A stretch of 64,000 nucleotides of DNA from Glaciibacter superstes DSM 21135 (lineage in GTDB: Bacteria > Actinomycetota > Actinomycetes > Actinomycetales > Microbacteriaceae). The notes below the pieces were generated by a model. That model was not told the origin of the DNA, searched no databases, and saw only the letters and a list, made by a program, of their open reading frames with translations. Made by a program: the position numbers and the translations under genes. The stretch lies in assembly GCF_000421145.1 (NCBI RefSeq), contig NZ_ATWH01000001.1:124001-188000 (forward strand), written 5' to 3'. Position 1 is the stretch's first letter. Every line of letters starts with the position of its first letter. Positions 18,536 to 27,787 of the stretch are shown here, in pieces.

Positions 18536-19069
18536 GTGGCCGAAGAGGAGTGGTACGCCCAGTTGCGTGACCGATGGAAGCCGAATCGTGTGAAGCTACT
18601 GATGATCGCGGAGAGTGCCCCGGACGATGGCGGGAAGATTTCGCGGCGCAGATTCTTTTACGCGGACCGGCTTGGTGCAGACAACCTCTTCCGTGGCGTA
18701 GTCGCAGCCATGTATGACATCTCGAAGGATGATCTAAAGCGGACGGGCAAACAGCCACTGCTGGAGCGCCTCCGCGATGACGGTTTCTTCTTGATTGACC
18801 TGGCCCCTCACCCTGTCAACGCCTTGAGCGGAGCAGCGCGCAAACGCGCCCTACTTCAAGCTGTCCCCGGATGCGTCGAACGCGCGGCGGCGCTTGAGCC
18901 CGAAAGCGTGGTCGTCGTAAAAGTAGACCTCTACCCGATGCTCGCCCATCCGCTCCGCGCTGCAGGTCTCCCACTCTTACAGGACGGGCCAATCGCGTTC
19001 CCTCTCGGCAACACGCGGGCTGAGTTTGTCGACGGATTCAACCGAGCTCGGTCGAAACTCACCGGATAG
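18536..19069 (+). CDS. Hypothetical protein, uracil-DNA-glycosylase-like pattern
   Basis: About 177 residues from a GTG at 18536; upstream in-frame starts exist and none has a good ribosome site. The segment RVKLLMIAESAPDDGG and a later FFLIDLAPHPVN vaguely resemble the strand-loop elements of the uracil-DNA glycosylase fold (LLIGEAPG type). This is weak evidence and no substrate can be named. It closes the defence block before the serine recombinase. Confidence 0.45.
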   Translation: MAEEEWYAQLRDRWKPNRVKLLMIAESAPDDGGKISRRRFFYADRLGADNLFRGVVAAMYDISKDDLKRTGKQPLLERLRDDGFFLIDLAPHPVNALSGAARKRALLQAVPGCVERAAALEPESVVVVKVDLYPMLAHPLRAAGLPLLQDGPIAFPLGNTRAEFVDGFNRARSKLTG

Positions 19070-19309
19070 TCCGCAAGCCGGACGGCGACCGGGACACTCG
19101 AAACTACTCAATCGAGACACGTTGGCCGTTGAGGTTACGTGGGAGCCGGATTCCCGAAAGACCCGCGCGCAAAAATGCCCGGTGAAGGTGCGTCAAACGG
19201 ACACCCGAAATCGACCGTTTCTGAGGCGGCCGCTGGCGGCGATGCCGAGAACTCCGACACGCCGAGTTCGAGCGCATCGAAACTCTCAACCGAAACCCAG
19301 ACGCACTGA

Positions 19310-19325
19310 AACGCCTGCTGCACCG
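19310..19325. repeat. 16-bp repeat, copy 1, in a non-coding gap
   Basis: AACGCCTGCTGCACCG recurs exactly at 20269-20284, inside the last codons of the GH31 gene. The two copies bracket the serine recombinase. The surrounding gap 19070-19402 otherwise shows no gene. Confidence 0.35.
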
Positions 19326-19402
19326 TTTTCGGTTGCGTCGGTAAAATTTGGGGGGAACAACGGATGTGACTCTTGGCGCTCTTTGGCTGCGTTCTGTGAT
19401 CG

Positions 19403-20032
19403 TTATTTGGCGTCGTCGACCAGGAAGGTCTCGTCATCAGATGGCTCTGGGAGTAGTACCAACGCGCGCGACCGGCGGTAAAAGGTAGCTCGGGACATTC
19501 CGAGATCGAGCGCGACCTGCGCCGCCGTCTCTCCACCTTCTACGAGCCGGCGGGCGTTGCGGATTTGACTGTCGGTGATGATCCGCGGGCGACCGCCGAG
19601 ATCCTTGCCGGCGTCGCGCCGCTTGCTGATCGAATCGACTACGCGCTCGCGCTTGATTTCGTGTTCCATCTGCCCGAGCGCCGCCATGATCGTAAACAGC
19701 ATCGACCCCATCGGAGTCGCTGTGTCGACGTCGCCGCCGCCCAGGTTCAACACACGAAGGCCGGCGCCGCGACTGCGGAGCTCTTCGGCAAACGCGAGCA
19801 TGTTCTGTGTCGATCGGCCCAGCCGGTCCAGAGTCGTGATGACGAGAGTGTCGCCGGCCTCGAGGGCGTCGAGCGCTCGATCGAAGTTTGGCCGGGATGC
19901 CCGAGCGCCGGAGATGCCCCGGTCGACGTAGAGGTCGTCACGGCGGACGCCCGCGGCCAGAATGTCGACCTGTTGCCGGTCCGTGGATTGCTGGCGCGTC
20001 GATACGCGCGCGTAGCCGATCAGCTTCGTCAC
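19403..20032 (-). CDS. Serine recombinase (resolvase/invertase type)
   Basis: The 209-residue protein begins at GTG 20032 behind AGGAG. The catalytic domain has the ARVST motif with the nucleophile at S11 and the family signature TLDRLGRSTQN. A C-terminal helix-turn-helix (TAAQVALDLGMSRATFYRR) should bind DNA. It is full length for the small resolvase/invertase group. No transposase lies beside it, so it may be the remains of a Tn3-like unit or a stand-alone resolvase that keeps the element monomeric. Confidence 0.9.
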   Translation of the reverse strand: MTKLIGYARVSTRQQSTDRQQVDILAAGVRRDDLYVDRGISGARASRPNFDRALDALEAGDTLVITTLDRLGRSTQNMLAFAEELRSRGAGLRVLNLGGGDVDTATPMGSMLFTIMAALGQMEHEIKRERVVDSISKRRDAGKDLGGRPRIITDSQIRNARRLVEGGETAAQVALDLGMSRATFYRRSRALVLLPEPSDDETFLVDDAK

Positions 20033-20050
20033 TCTGCTCCTAGGATGTCT

Positions 20051-20092
20051 CATAACTAACGGTGAGTACCGTAATTCAACCTAGAGGTTATG
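20051..20092. promoter_or_regulatory. Possible recombination or operator site of the serine recombinase
   Basis: Nested inverted repeats lie just upstream of the recombinase: CATAAC (20051-20056) with GTTATG (20087-20092), and ACGGT-GAGT-ACCGT (20059-20072). The spacing is like that of one dimer-binding subsite of a res site. It could equally be the autoregulatory operator. Confidence 0.35.
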
Positions 20093-20255
20093 CGACGTAG
20101 TTATAAGACTCGCAGCACCGCGAAATTCTGACGATTTTGAGAAAGCGCAGATCACCGCCGTGAGACTTCTCTTATCCCTAGGGTTGCGAGACAGTTTCCT
20201 CAGCGGGAAGTGCGGTGTCTTTCCAGGGCTCGCCTCGGACGAGTGTGGTCGGCGT

Positions 20256-22265
20256 TCATCGCGTATTGAACGCCTGCTGCACCGCCGACCCGCTGCGAGC
20301 GAATACGGGAATCCGCTCGAGCGGTGCATCCACCTCACGCCACCCACCGCCGTCGTGCTGCTCGCCGCTCGCAGTATCGACCCAGTCGACTCCAGCCGGA
20401 AGGTAGACGCGTCGCGCGCGCTTGCCGGCTGCCAAGATCGGCGCCACCAGAAGGTCGGGCCCGAGCAAGAACTGATCGTCGATCTCCCAAGCCTGCGGGT
20501 CTCTCGGGAAGTCGACAAACAGTGGGCGCATCGGGGGGATGCCTGCGGATGCCGCGTGGCGCATCTGCTCGTGGAGGTAGGGGCGCAGCCGTTCGCGCAG
20601 TTCGAGGTGCGCGGTGAGTATCGGAAGCGCCTCATCGCCATACGACCAGACCTCGTTCGGCCCGCCGGTCATGTCGTGACCGACCGGCACGCGCGGCATA
20701 CGGTCGCCGTGCAATCGGAAGAGCGGGCAGAAAGTGCCGTACTCGAACCATCGCACGAGCAGTTCACGGTAGTCGGCATCGCGGGAGTCTCCGCCGTGGA
20801 ATCCGCCTATGTCGGTCGTCCACCACGGGATTCCGGAGATGGCAATGTTGAGGCCTGCCCTCACCTGAGTGTTGAGAGAGTCCCAGGTAGCCGGGACGTC
20901 GCCGGACCACACCGCGACCCCGTAGCGCTGAGACCCCGCCCACGCTGATCGGGTGAGCAGCACGGTGGGCTCACGGCCTGCTGCCGCCATGCCTTCGGCG
21001 AAGAGTCGAGCGTTGTCGCGGGGGTAGATGTTGATGGCCTCCGACCCCGGCCCGGCGAAGAGCATCACGTTGTCGGGGTCGGCAGGGTTCAACTCGGGTT
21101 CGGATGCATCGAGCCAGAAGACATCGATGCCATGCACGAGGTAGTTGCGTCGCACGAGGTCCCACACGAACGCGCGTGTGTCGGGGTTGGTCGGGTCGTA
21201 GTACGACACGGGTAGCGGGGTCGCCATTCCCTTGTCACGCATCGAGAGCTGGTATGGCATGCCCCGGTCGGCGCCGAGCAGGAGGCCGTCGTCGCGATAG
21301 CGGGCGATGTGCTCCGAGAGTGGGGAGACTGTAGGCCAGATGGACACCATCAGCTTCACGTCGAGCTCGTCGAGTTCGCGCACCATGGCGGGCACATCGG
21401 GCCACTGCTCGGGATCGAATCGGTAGTCGCCCATCGCGGTCCAGTGGAAGAAGTCGGCGACGATCACTGAGAGCGGGAGGCCTCGTCGCCGGTGTTCCCG
21501 CGCGACAGCGAGCAGTTCGTCTTGCGTGCGATAGCGCAACTTCGACTGCCAGAACCCCGACGCCCAGCTGGGCAGTTCGGGGGCGTGCCCGGTTGCATCG
21601 GCGTAGCGCTCGAGAATCGCGGAGGGAGTTCCGCCGGCGACCACCCAGTAGTCAATTCCACGTGCCTGATCCGCATGCCAGCGGGTGCTGTTCGAGGCGA
21701 AATCGACTCGTCCAGTACCGGGGTGATTCCATAACATCCCGTACCCCCGGCTCGAGAGCACGAAGGGGATGCTGACCTCGGCGTTGCGGTGCACCAGATC
21801 GAGGGAAAGGCCTTTGAGGTCGAGCCGGCCGTGGGTGCGCTGCCCCATGCCATACAGGCGCTCGTCGGCGGGCTCGAACACCTGGTCGATCGCATATGCG
21901 CCTCCGCGGTTGCCTTGATAGATGCGGCATCCGGGCATACTGAAGTGCACGCGCTGCTCCTGGAGCAGTAGCTCACCTGTCGTCGTGCTGCGGAAAGTCA
22001 GTCGGGGCTGAGGGAAGTCGGACGTCGTGTCGGAGTCGACGATGACGGTGAGGTCTCCGTTTACGAGCAACCCCTCACCCCCGCCGATGCGGATCTCGAT
22101 GTGGCCATGGGCGGGGCGCTCGTCGAGGGCACCTGGAAGCCCGTCGGCGATGCGGAACTGAGCGGCCTGTATGCGGGCGCCACCAATTCCCCAAGCTGTC
22201 ACACGCACGATCTCGTGTCCTTGCCGAATCTCGATTGCGTCGCCGAGGTCTCGGAAGCTCACCAT
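20256..22265 (-). CDS. Glycoside hydrolase family 31 (alpha-glucosidase/alpha-xylosidase type)
   Basis: This 669-residue cytoplasmic enzyme hydrolyses alpha-linked glycosides with retention. An N-terminal beta-sandwich (about 1-220) precedes the TIM barrel. The catalytic nucleophile is D386 in FWLDASEP, and the acid/base is D456 in VWSGDVP. The IWP and WWTTDIGG segments are typical of the family. The sequence resembles the YicI-like branch more than secreted starch enzymes. It follows the importer genes in the same direction, 29 bp downstream of a permease, so it probably acts on the imported sugar. The exact linkage cannot be told. Confidence 0.9.
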   Translation of the reverse strand: MVSFRDLGDAIEIRQGHEIVRVTAWGIGGARIQAAQFRIADGLPGALDERPAHGHIEIRIGGGEGLLVNGDLTVIVDSDTTSDFPQPRLTFRSTTTGELLLQEQRVHFSMPGCRIYQGNRGGAYAIDQVFEPADERLYGMGQRTHGRLDLKGLSLDLVHRNAEVSIPFVLSSRGYGMLWNHPGTGRVDFASNSTRWHADQARGIDYWVVAGGTPSAILERYADATGHAPELPSWASGFWQSKLRYRTQDELLAVAREHRRRGLPLSVIVADFFHWTAMGDYRFDPEQWPDVPAMVRELDELDVKLMVSIWPTVSPLSEHIARYRDDGLLLGADRGMPYQLSMRDKGMATPLPVSYYDPTNPDTRAFVWDLVRRNYLVHGIDVFWLDASEPELNPADPDNVMLFAGPGSEAINIYPRDNARLFAEGMAAAGREPTVLLTRSAWAGSQRYGVAVWSGDVPATWDSLNTQVRAGLNIAISGIPWWTTDIGGFHGGDSRDADYRELLVRWFEYGTFCPLFRLHGDRMPRVPVGHDMTGGPNEVWSYGDEALPILTAHLELRERLRPYLHEQMRHAASAGIPPMRPLFVDFPRDPQAWEIDDQFLLGPDLLVAPILAAGKRARRVYLPAGVDWVDTASGEQHDGGGWREVDAPLERIPVFARSGSAVQQAFNTR
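20269..20284. repeat. 16-bp repeat, copy 2, in the 3' end of the GH31 gene
   Basis: Exact match to 19310-19325 on the same strand. It falls in the codons for AVQQAF at the GH31 C-terminus. Confidence 0.35.
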
Positions 22266-22294
22266 TAGGGGACCCTTCTATTGTTGGTCATTTA

Positions 22295-23113
22295 TTACTT
22301 GCCACCGATCCCCATCAGGCCCTGGACGAGCGAGCGTCGAGCAATGAGGTAAACGATCAGCACCGGGATCGTCGACAGCAGGACCGCCGACATGAGAGCG
22401 GGCATATTCACCGAGAACTGTGTCTGGAAATCGAAGAGCCCGAGCGGGATCGTCTTCGTGTCGACAGACTGGGTGAGCACCAGCGGGAAGAGGAAACCGT
22501 TCCAGGCCTGGAGCGCCGAGTACACGACGATAGTGGCGATACCGGAACGCGACAGCGGCACCGCGAGAGTCCAGAAGGCACGGAAGCTCCCTCCTCCGTC
22601 GAGTGCAAGGGCCTCATACATTTCGGGGGAAACATCGCGCATGGCTCCGCTCAACACAAGGGTGCATACCGGCAGGCAGAACGCTGCGGTTGGTAGGATC
22701 ACGCCGATGAGATTGTCGTAGAGCCCCGCGATGCTGATGAGGTAGAAAACCGGGATCGCGACCGCCTGCACGGGGATCGCAAGGCCAAGGAGGAACACAC
22801 GGAAGATCGTGGAGACGGCCCGGCCGCGGTTGCGCACTACGACGTAGGCGAGCGGCACGACGAGCGCGACGACGAGCGCGACGACCGCGACGGTCACGAT
22901 GGCGGTGTTGAGCAGGTACCGCGGGAACGAGCTTGCGATCACCTCGAGCATGTTCTGCAGCGTCGGCTCGGTAGGCAGCGCCAGTGGTCCACTGTTGGAA
23001 AAGTCCGTGCGTGTCTTCAGCGAGGAACTGACCATCGCATAGAGCGGAATGGCAATGATGAGCAGCCAGACACCGGCAGCGGCCCCTGCAAGGTAGTTGT
23101 GTCCTCGGCGCAT
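22295..23113 (-). CDS. Sugar ABC transporter permease, MalG type
   Basis: The 272-residue membrane protein has about six hydrophobic helices. Its EAA loop reads EALALDGGGSFRAFWTLAVP, where the transport ATPase docks. It is the second permease of a carbohydrate importer (CUT1 type). Its start overlaps the preceding permease stop by one base (TGATG). No ATPase gene is in the cluster, so a shared MsiK-like ATPase encoded elsewhere probably powers it. Confidence 0.92.
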   Translation of the reverse strand: MRRGHNYLAGAAAGVWLLIIAIPLYAMVSSSLKTRTDFSNSGPLALPTEPTLQNMLEVIASSFPRYLLNTAIVTVAVVALVVALVVPLAYVVVRNRGRAVSTIFRVFLLGLAIPVQAVAIPVFYLISIAGLYDNLIGVILPTAAFCLPVCTLVLSGAMRDVSPEMYEALALDGGGSFRAFWTLAVPLSRSGIATIVVYSALQAWNGFLFPLVLTQSVDTKTIPLGLFDFQTQFSVNMPALMSAVLLSTIPVLIVYLIARRSLVQGLMGIGGK

Positions 23114-24024
23114 CAGACGCCCTCCTTCTCGCTGGTCATCCGGTCGTATCCGGTGCTCCGCACGAGGAAGAACGAGATCAGACTGGCCGCTATCACCAGC
23201 ACTGTGGCGGCAGCGCTGCCCATCCCAAAATCGAACGAGAGGAAGCCAGTGGTGTACATGAAGTAAGCCGTGTTGGTGGTTGCGCCACCAGGCCCTCCTC
23301 GGGTCAGGATCAGGATCGTGTCGAAGGTGGTGAGGCTTCCTACGACGCCGAGTATGAGAGAGGTGATGAGGCTGTTGCGCAACTGCGGCAGGGTGATGCT
23401 GAAGAACTGACGCACCTTGCCTGCGCCGTCGATCTCAGCGGCCTGGTAAAGCACCGCCGGGATCGCTCGGGCGCCTCCCTGGAAAATGAGGGTGTGGAAT
23501 GGCGCATACTGCCACGCCGATACAAAAGTCAGCACGATGATCGCGCTCCACTGCGAGGCGAACACGTTGCCGCTGCCGCCGAAGAGGTCCGACAGTTCCC
23601 CGGGAATGCCGAAGTTCGGGTCGAGAAGCCCCCGCCAGAGCACGGCAATTGCGGCCGACGACAGCAGAAGCGGCACGAAGCAGATCGCCGAGACGATTGC
23701 ACGGGTGCGGCCGCCACCCGCGGCCCAGACTCCGAGCAGCAGACTGATCGGAGTCTGGACGAGAATCGCGGCGAGAGTGATGACAACGGTGATCCACAAG
23801 ATCTGCTGGAACGCGGGGTCAGCAACAAGGCGTTCCCAGTTCTCCGATCCGACGAAGGCAGGGCTACCGATCCCCGACCATGTGGTGAAAGAGAGCCACG
23901 CCATGACGATGAGCGGTATTATCGCAAAGACCGCAAAGAAGAGTGTTGCGGGCGCCGCCCAGCCGAGGCCGGGGGGGCGCATTGCGCCCCCCCGGGTGGC
24001 TGGCGACGATGACAGGCGGGTCAT
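23113..24024 (-). CDS. Sugar ABC transporter permease, MalF type
   Basis: The 303-residue membrane protein has an N-terminal helix at LGWAAPATLFFAVFAIIPLI and an EAA-type loop AAEIDGAGKVRQFFSITLP. It pairs with the downstream MalG-type permease. It lies 23 bp after the binding-protein gene and is translationally coupled to the next gene. Confidence 0.92.
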   Translation of the reverse strand: MTRLSSSPATRGGAMRPPGLGWAAPATLFFAVFAIIPLIVMAWLSFTTWSGIGSPAFVGSENWERLVADPAFQQILWITVVITLAAILVQTPISLLLGVWAAGGGRTRAIVSAICFVPLLLSSAAIAVLWRGLLDPNFGIPGELSDLFGGSGNVFASQWSAIIVLTFVSAWQYAPFHTLIFQGGARAIPAVLYQAAEIDGAGKVRQFFSITLPQLRNSLITSLILGVVGSLTTFDTILILTRGGPGGATTNTAYFMYTTGFLSFDFGMGSAAATVLVIAASLISFFLVRSTGYDRMTSEKEGV

Positions 24025-24047
24025 CGGCCGCTACCCTTCCGTCACAG

Positions 24048-25346
24048 TCAAAGACTCTTCATCACTGCGATGAAGCCATCGGCATCAAGTCGACCGGTGA
24101 AGAAGTCCTCGACCGCGTTGTGGATTGTGGTTGCCTTCGCCGTCGGGTACGCCTGATCCCAAGAAAGCTGGAAATTCGGTGCCGCTGCCACCAAGTCGTA
24201 AGTGAATTGCACGAACTCGGGAGCAGCGGATTCGGGGATGAGTTCCGCCGCCGTGGTGGTCGCTGGCAGGCCACCGGTCGCCAGCTGCGCTTGCGCTACC
24301 TCCGGCGAGTACATGAGCTTCAGGAAGTCCCGGACGGTATCCGGGTAGCGAGTCGCCTGCAGAACCGAGTAGTAGTTCGACGGGTTCCCGACGATGTTGC
24401 CTGGGTCGCCTTCGCCACCGTCGAACGCGGGGAAGGGCATGAACCCGAGCGAGTTCGCGGTGAAGTCCGGGTCGGCTGTGAGCTGCGAGCCGTAATTCCA
24501 CGATCCCTGCAACTCGAAGGCGGCGCGGCCTTCGCGCATTAGCTGCCCAGAACCTCCACCCACGAAGCTCACAGAGTCGAAGGAGTCGCCGAATGCGCCG
24601 CGGTCGATGAGGTCACGCAGTTCGCTCAGCGCCTGATGGCTCTCGTCGGAGTCCCATACAGAGGTGTCTCCTGCGACCGCGTCCTTGATGAGCTGGGGGC
24701 CGGCGACGCGGTCGTACATGTACTGGAACCACGTGAGTGTCGGCCACTTGTCGGCACCGCCGAGGGCGATCGGAGTGATTCCCATGTTTATGAGGATGTC
24801 GACATCGGTGAGGAGTTCCTCCCAGGTCTGCGGGGGCTCCATGCCCGCTTCGGCGAGCACGTCTTTGTTATAGAACATGAACACTGGTTGGACCGGGCGC
24901 ATGGGGATGCCGTACGGGACTCCGTCGAGGCGGGCGCCGTCGAAGACCGACGGGAGGAAGGCAGACTCGAGCTGCGGATCTTTTTCGATGAACTCGGTCA
25001 GTGGCATGAGTAGTCCGGCATCGACATACTCCTCGATGCTGCCAGAGCCGAAGTTGAAGAAGATGTCGGGCGCGCTGTTGGTGCCCATGATCGTCCGCAG
25101 TTTCTGCTGATAGTTGTCGCCGCCCGGTAGCGGGTCGAGAATGACCTTCACGTCGGAGGTCTCGTTAAAGCGGTCCACCGTGTCCTGCTCGATGGAGACG
25201 TCTCCCGATCCGTAGACGGCTATGTGGATCTCGCCTTCAGGGCGATCGCCCCCGGCGGGACCGGCGCATCCGGCGAGAAGTGCAACCGCTGCGGCCGTTG
25301 CGATGATGCCGCTGCCGAGGCGCACACGGCGTCGAGTCGAGTTCAT
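24048..25346 (-). CDS. Sugar ABC transporter substrate-binding lipoprotein
   Basis: From ATG 25346 (AAGGAAG upstream) the protein has 432 residues. It has a lipoprotein signal peptide ending in VALLAGCAG, so the mature protein should be anchored outside through that Cys. The body fits bacterial extracellular solute-binding family 1 (ADGDVSIEQDTVDRF-type start, APDIFFNFG, ELQGSWNYG). It delivers an oligosaccharide or glycoside to the two permeases. The perfect palindrome at 25388-25401 lies 42 bp upstream and is the likely LacI-type operator of this operon. Confidence 0.92.
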   Translation of the reverse strand: MNSTRRRVRLGSGIIATAAAVALLAGCAGPAGGDRPEGEIHIAVYGSGDVSIEQDTVDRFNETSDVKVILDPLPGGDNYQQKLRTIMGTNSAPDIFFNFGSGSIEEYVDAGLLMPLTEFIEKDPQLESAFLPSVFDGARLDGVPYGIPMRPVQPVFMFYNKDVLAEAGMEPPQTWEELLTDVDILINMGITPIALGGADKWPTLTWFQYMYDRVAGPQLIKDAVAGDTSVWDSDESHQALSELRDLIDRGAFGDSFDSVSFVGGGSGQLMREGRAAFELQGSWNYGSQLTADPDFTANSLGFMPFPAFDGGEGDPGNIVGNPSNYYSVLQATRYPDTVRDFLKLMYSPEVAQAQLATGGLPATTTAAELIPESAAPEFVQFTYDLVAAAPNFQLSWDQAYPTAKATTIHNAVEDFFTGRLDADGFIAVMKSL

Positions 25347-25387
25347 CTTCGAACTTCCTTTTCTGTGATTTGTCGGGTGAGGTGCTA

Positions 25388-25401
25388 TCGATACGTATCG
25401 A
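25388..25401. promoter_or_regulatory. LacI-type operator of the importer operon
   Basis: TCGATACGTATCGA is a perfect 14-bp palindrome with the central CG typical of LacI-family operators. It lies between the end of the GH1 gene and the binding-protein start. A near copy lies at 26696-26709. Confidence 0.7.
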
Positions 25402-25441
25402 CGATTATGCACCCTGATGCCGCGGCGGACAAGTCGAGGCG

Positions 25442-26680
25442 TCAGCGACGACGCTTCGCGTACTCGCTGAAGCGGTCAGCCACGACGTTCCGCTGCCGCT
25501 CGAGCCGGCCGTCGGGCTGGGGTACGAGGTCCCAGAGCCCCATTCGGAGCAGGTGCTGATCGACAGGTGCCGCTGAGGTGCGGTAGTCCCACTCCACCAT
25601 GTCGATCACAGACCACCATGTGTATCCGCGAACGTCCACGCCATTCTCGCGGAGAGCACGCACCGCCGCGATCGACGAGTCGAGCCATTGCAGACGATCA
25701 TCGTGACTGCCGGGGTTGCAAGTCTCCGAGAGCACAACCGGCGTGCGGTAGCGATCCGCGAACGATGTCAGCACGTCGACCATGCCGTCGGTCCAGTCAT
25801 TCGGATGCGGACGCGCGTTCGTCGGCCCGCCATCCGGGCCACCGAGCCGCACGAGATCGGTGGAGACCTGGGGATAGTAGTTCACACCGATCACGTCCGG
25901 AGCGGTAGCATGCTGGACGAACCAGTCGAGGTCCTCGTCCGACATGCCATGCTGCTGCAGATAAGTGGCGAGCTCGTGGCCGCCGTCGACCCGTCCGGTG
26001 ACGAGGTCTTGCGGAAGGTACGACTGCCCAACGAGGAAGCGCGTATCGTCTGCCGCAGAGGGGTCCGCAGCGACATAGCGGATCGCGGCCTCCACGTGCA
26101 TCGATCGGGAACCGGTTCCTGCTGCGGAACGGAACGCCTCCTCGCTCAGCACGATCCCTCGGGAGATGGCTCGCAGCATGGAGACGAAACCCTCGTCGCC
26201 CTCGCGATACGGGGGCCAGAATCCGTAGCGGCCGCAATACAGGATGTTTAGCAGCGGCTCGTTCAGGGGGGTGAACCAAGGGAAGCGGTCGCCGAAGCGC
26301 TCGCCCACCCGGCCGGCGTATTCAGCCACGCGCTCGGGATAGTCGGGATGGGCGAACTCTCCGACCAACCACGTGGGGGTACCGTAGTGCACGAGATCCC
26401 AGATCGGCTCGACGCCGCTCTCGCTCAGCTTGTCGGCGACCTGATCCACCCACGAGAAGTCCCAGCGTCCGGGCTCGGGGTTCACTCGATGCCACGGGAT
26501 ACCCCAGCGCAGTGCGGTGGCCCCTGTCGACGCGACGGCCGCCAGGTCAAAGGGCCACTGCGTGTAGTGCTGCGTGAGCTCATACTCATCGAGTGGTCGT
26601 TCGCCCTGGGACGTCTGAGTGATGAAAGTGTCTTCGACTCCAAGTGCGAACACGAGCGGGTCATGGCGGTTCTCGAACAT
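25442..26680 (-). CDS. Glycoside hydrolase family 1-type enzyme
   Basis: The 412-residue protein has the family 1 catalytic signatures: acid/base E141 in TPLNEP and nucleophile E319 in VVLSETC. The usual TENG becomes SETC, and the length is below the usual 440-480. No signal peptide is seen, so it acts on imported beta-glycosides in the cytoplasm. It lies upstream of the importer genes on the same strand, with its own operator at 26696-26709 just before the start. The unusual nucleophile motif suggests a divergent subfamily with an untested substrate. Confidence 0.85.
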   Translation of the reverse strand: MFENRHDPLVFALGVEDTFITQTSQGERPLDEYELTQHYTQWPFDLAAVASTGATALRWGIPWHRVNPEPGRWDFSWVDQVADKLSESGVEPIWDLVHYGTPTWLVGEFAHPDYPERVAEYAGRVGERFGDRFPWFTPLNEPLLNILYCGRYGFWPPYREGDEGFVSMLRAISRGIVLSEEAFRSAAGTGSRSMHVEAAIRYVAADPSAADDTRFLVGQSYLPQDLVTGRVDGGHELATYLQQHGMSDEDLDWFVQHATAPDVIGVNYYPQVSTDLVRLGGPDGGPTNARPHPNDWTDGMVDVLTSFADRYRTPVVLSETCNPGSHDDRLQWLDSSIAAVRALRENGVDVRGYTWWSVIDMVEWDYRTSAAPVDQHLLRMGLWDLVPQPDGRLERQRNVVADRFSEYAKRRR

Positions 26681-26695
26681 GGCGCCTTTCTGCTG

Positions 26696-26709
26696 TCGAT
26701 GCGTATCGA
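26696..26709. promoter_or_regulatory. LacI-type operator in the GH1-lacI divergent promoter
   Basis: TCGATGCGTATCGA matches the operator at 25388-25401 at 13 of 14 positions. It lies 16 bp upstream of the GH1 ATG and 74 bp upstream of the regulator ATG. It can control both divergent genes. Confidence 0.65.
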
Positions 26710-26782
26710 CTATGCTAATCGTTGCCGAGCGGTCGCTGGAGAACCCACTAGCATCGGTTCCGTCCCAATCAAGAAAGTAACG

Positions 26783-27787
26783 ATGGTCACCAGCCGAGAT
26801 GTTGCCCGTGAAGCGGGAGTCTCCCAGAGCACCGTCTCGTATGTGATGAGCGGCAAGCGGCCTTTATCAGACGACACGCTGCGCCGGGTCGATGAGGCGA
26901 TGACACGCCTCGGCTACCAACCGAATTCGCGAGCGCGGGCACTCGCAGCGAAACGGAGTCACGTGGTGGGCCTGATGATCCCACTCTCGCCGCGCATCGA
27001 GGCCGCCTCTCTGATGCGCTTCATTCAGGTGATCGCCTCCGAGGCACGTGGGCACGGGCACGACATCCTCCTCGTCACCGAAGACGAAGGAGCGAGCGGT
27101 ATGCAGCGGGTGATCGGCGAGCAGATCTGCGATGGGCTGATCCTCATGCAAGTGGAGACCGACGACGAGCGCATCCCCGTCGTCAGAGATCTGAAGGTCC
27201 CGGTCGTCGTTATCGGTGTGCCAGGAGATGCCGAGTCAATCACCTGCGTCGACGCGGACTACCGCTCCGCGGCGGAGCTCGCTGTCGACTTCCTGGCCGC
27301 CAGAGGGCACCGGCAGGTGACATTCGTCGACTGGCCTTCCGGATTACGGCAGCGCGACGTGAACTTCATCGAACGCTTCGACGCCGGCGTCGCCGCCGCC
27401 GCTCAACGGAGTGGCATCGAGGTACTGCAGGTGGAAGGGGGTGCACATCGCGAGACAATCGGCCGGGCGGTGCGCAGTGGCCTCGAGGCCTCAAACTACC
27501 CCGCGTTCTTGGTACCCGACTCGGGGGTGCAGGCGATGCTGCAGGAGTCGCTCATGCTTGAGGGCCGCAGGCCGGGCCTAGACGTGTCGCTGATCGGATC
27601 AGGGGAGGACGCGCCGCAACAGATCGTCCCGCTTACCACAATCGACTTCGTGCCGAACGTGGTGTCGGCTCGGGCGGTCGAGTTGCTGGTCGCCGGGCTC
27701 GACGGCCGACGTGAACTGGATGGGCAGGTTCACCTCGAGGTCCCGACGATCACCGAACGCGAGAGCACGATTGTCGTCCCAACGTAA
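26783..27787 (+). CDS. LacI-family transcriptional regulator of the glycoside cluster
   Basis: From ATG 26783 the protein has 334 residues. The N-terminal helix-turn-helix (TSRDVAREAGVSQSTVSYVM) and hinge (PNSRARALAAKRS) are typical, followed by a periplasmic-binding-protein-like sensor domain. It is divergent from the GH1 gene. The two matching palindromes indicate that it represses the hydrolase and importer genes, and probably itself, until a sugar inducer binds. Earlier in-frame starts would extend it over the operator and are unlikely. Confidence 0.93.
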   Translation: MVTSRDVAREAGVSQSTVSYVMSGKRPLSDDTLRRVDEAMTRLGYQPNSRARALAAKRSHVVGLMIPLSPRIEAASLMRFIQVIASEARGHGHDILLVTEDEGASGMQRVIGEQICDGLILMQVETDDERIPVVRDLKVPVVVIGVPGDAESITCVDADYRSAAELAVDFLAARGHRQVTFVDWPSGLRQRDVNFIERFDAGVAAAAQRSGIEVLQVEGGAHRETIGRAVRSGLEASNYPAFLVPDSGVQAMLQESLMLEGRRPGLDVSLIGSGEDAPQQIVPLTTIDFVPNVVSARAVELLVAGLDGRRELDGQVHLEVPTITERESTIVVPT

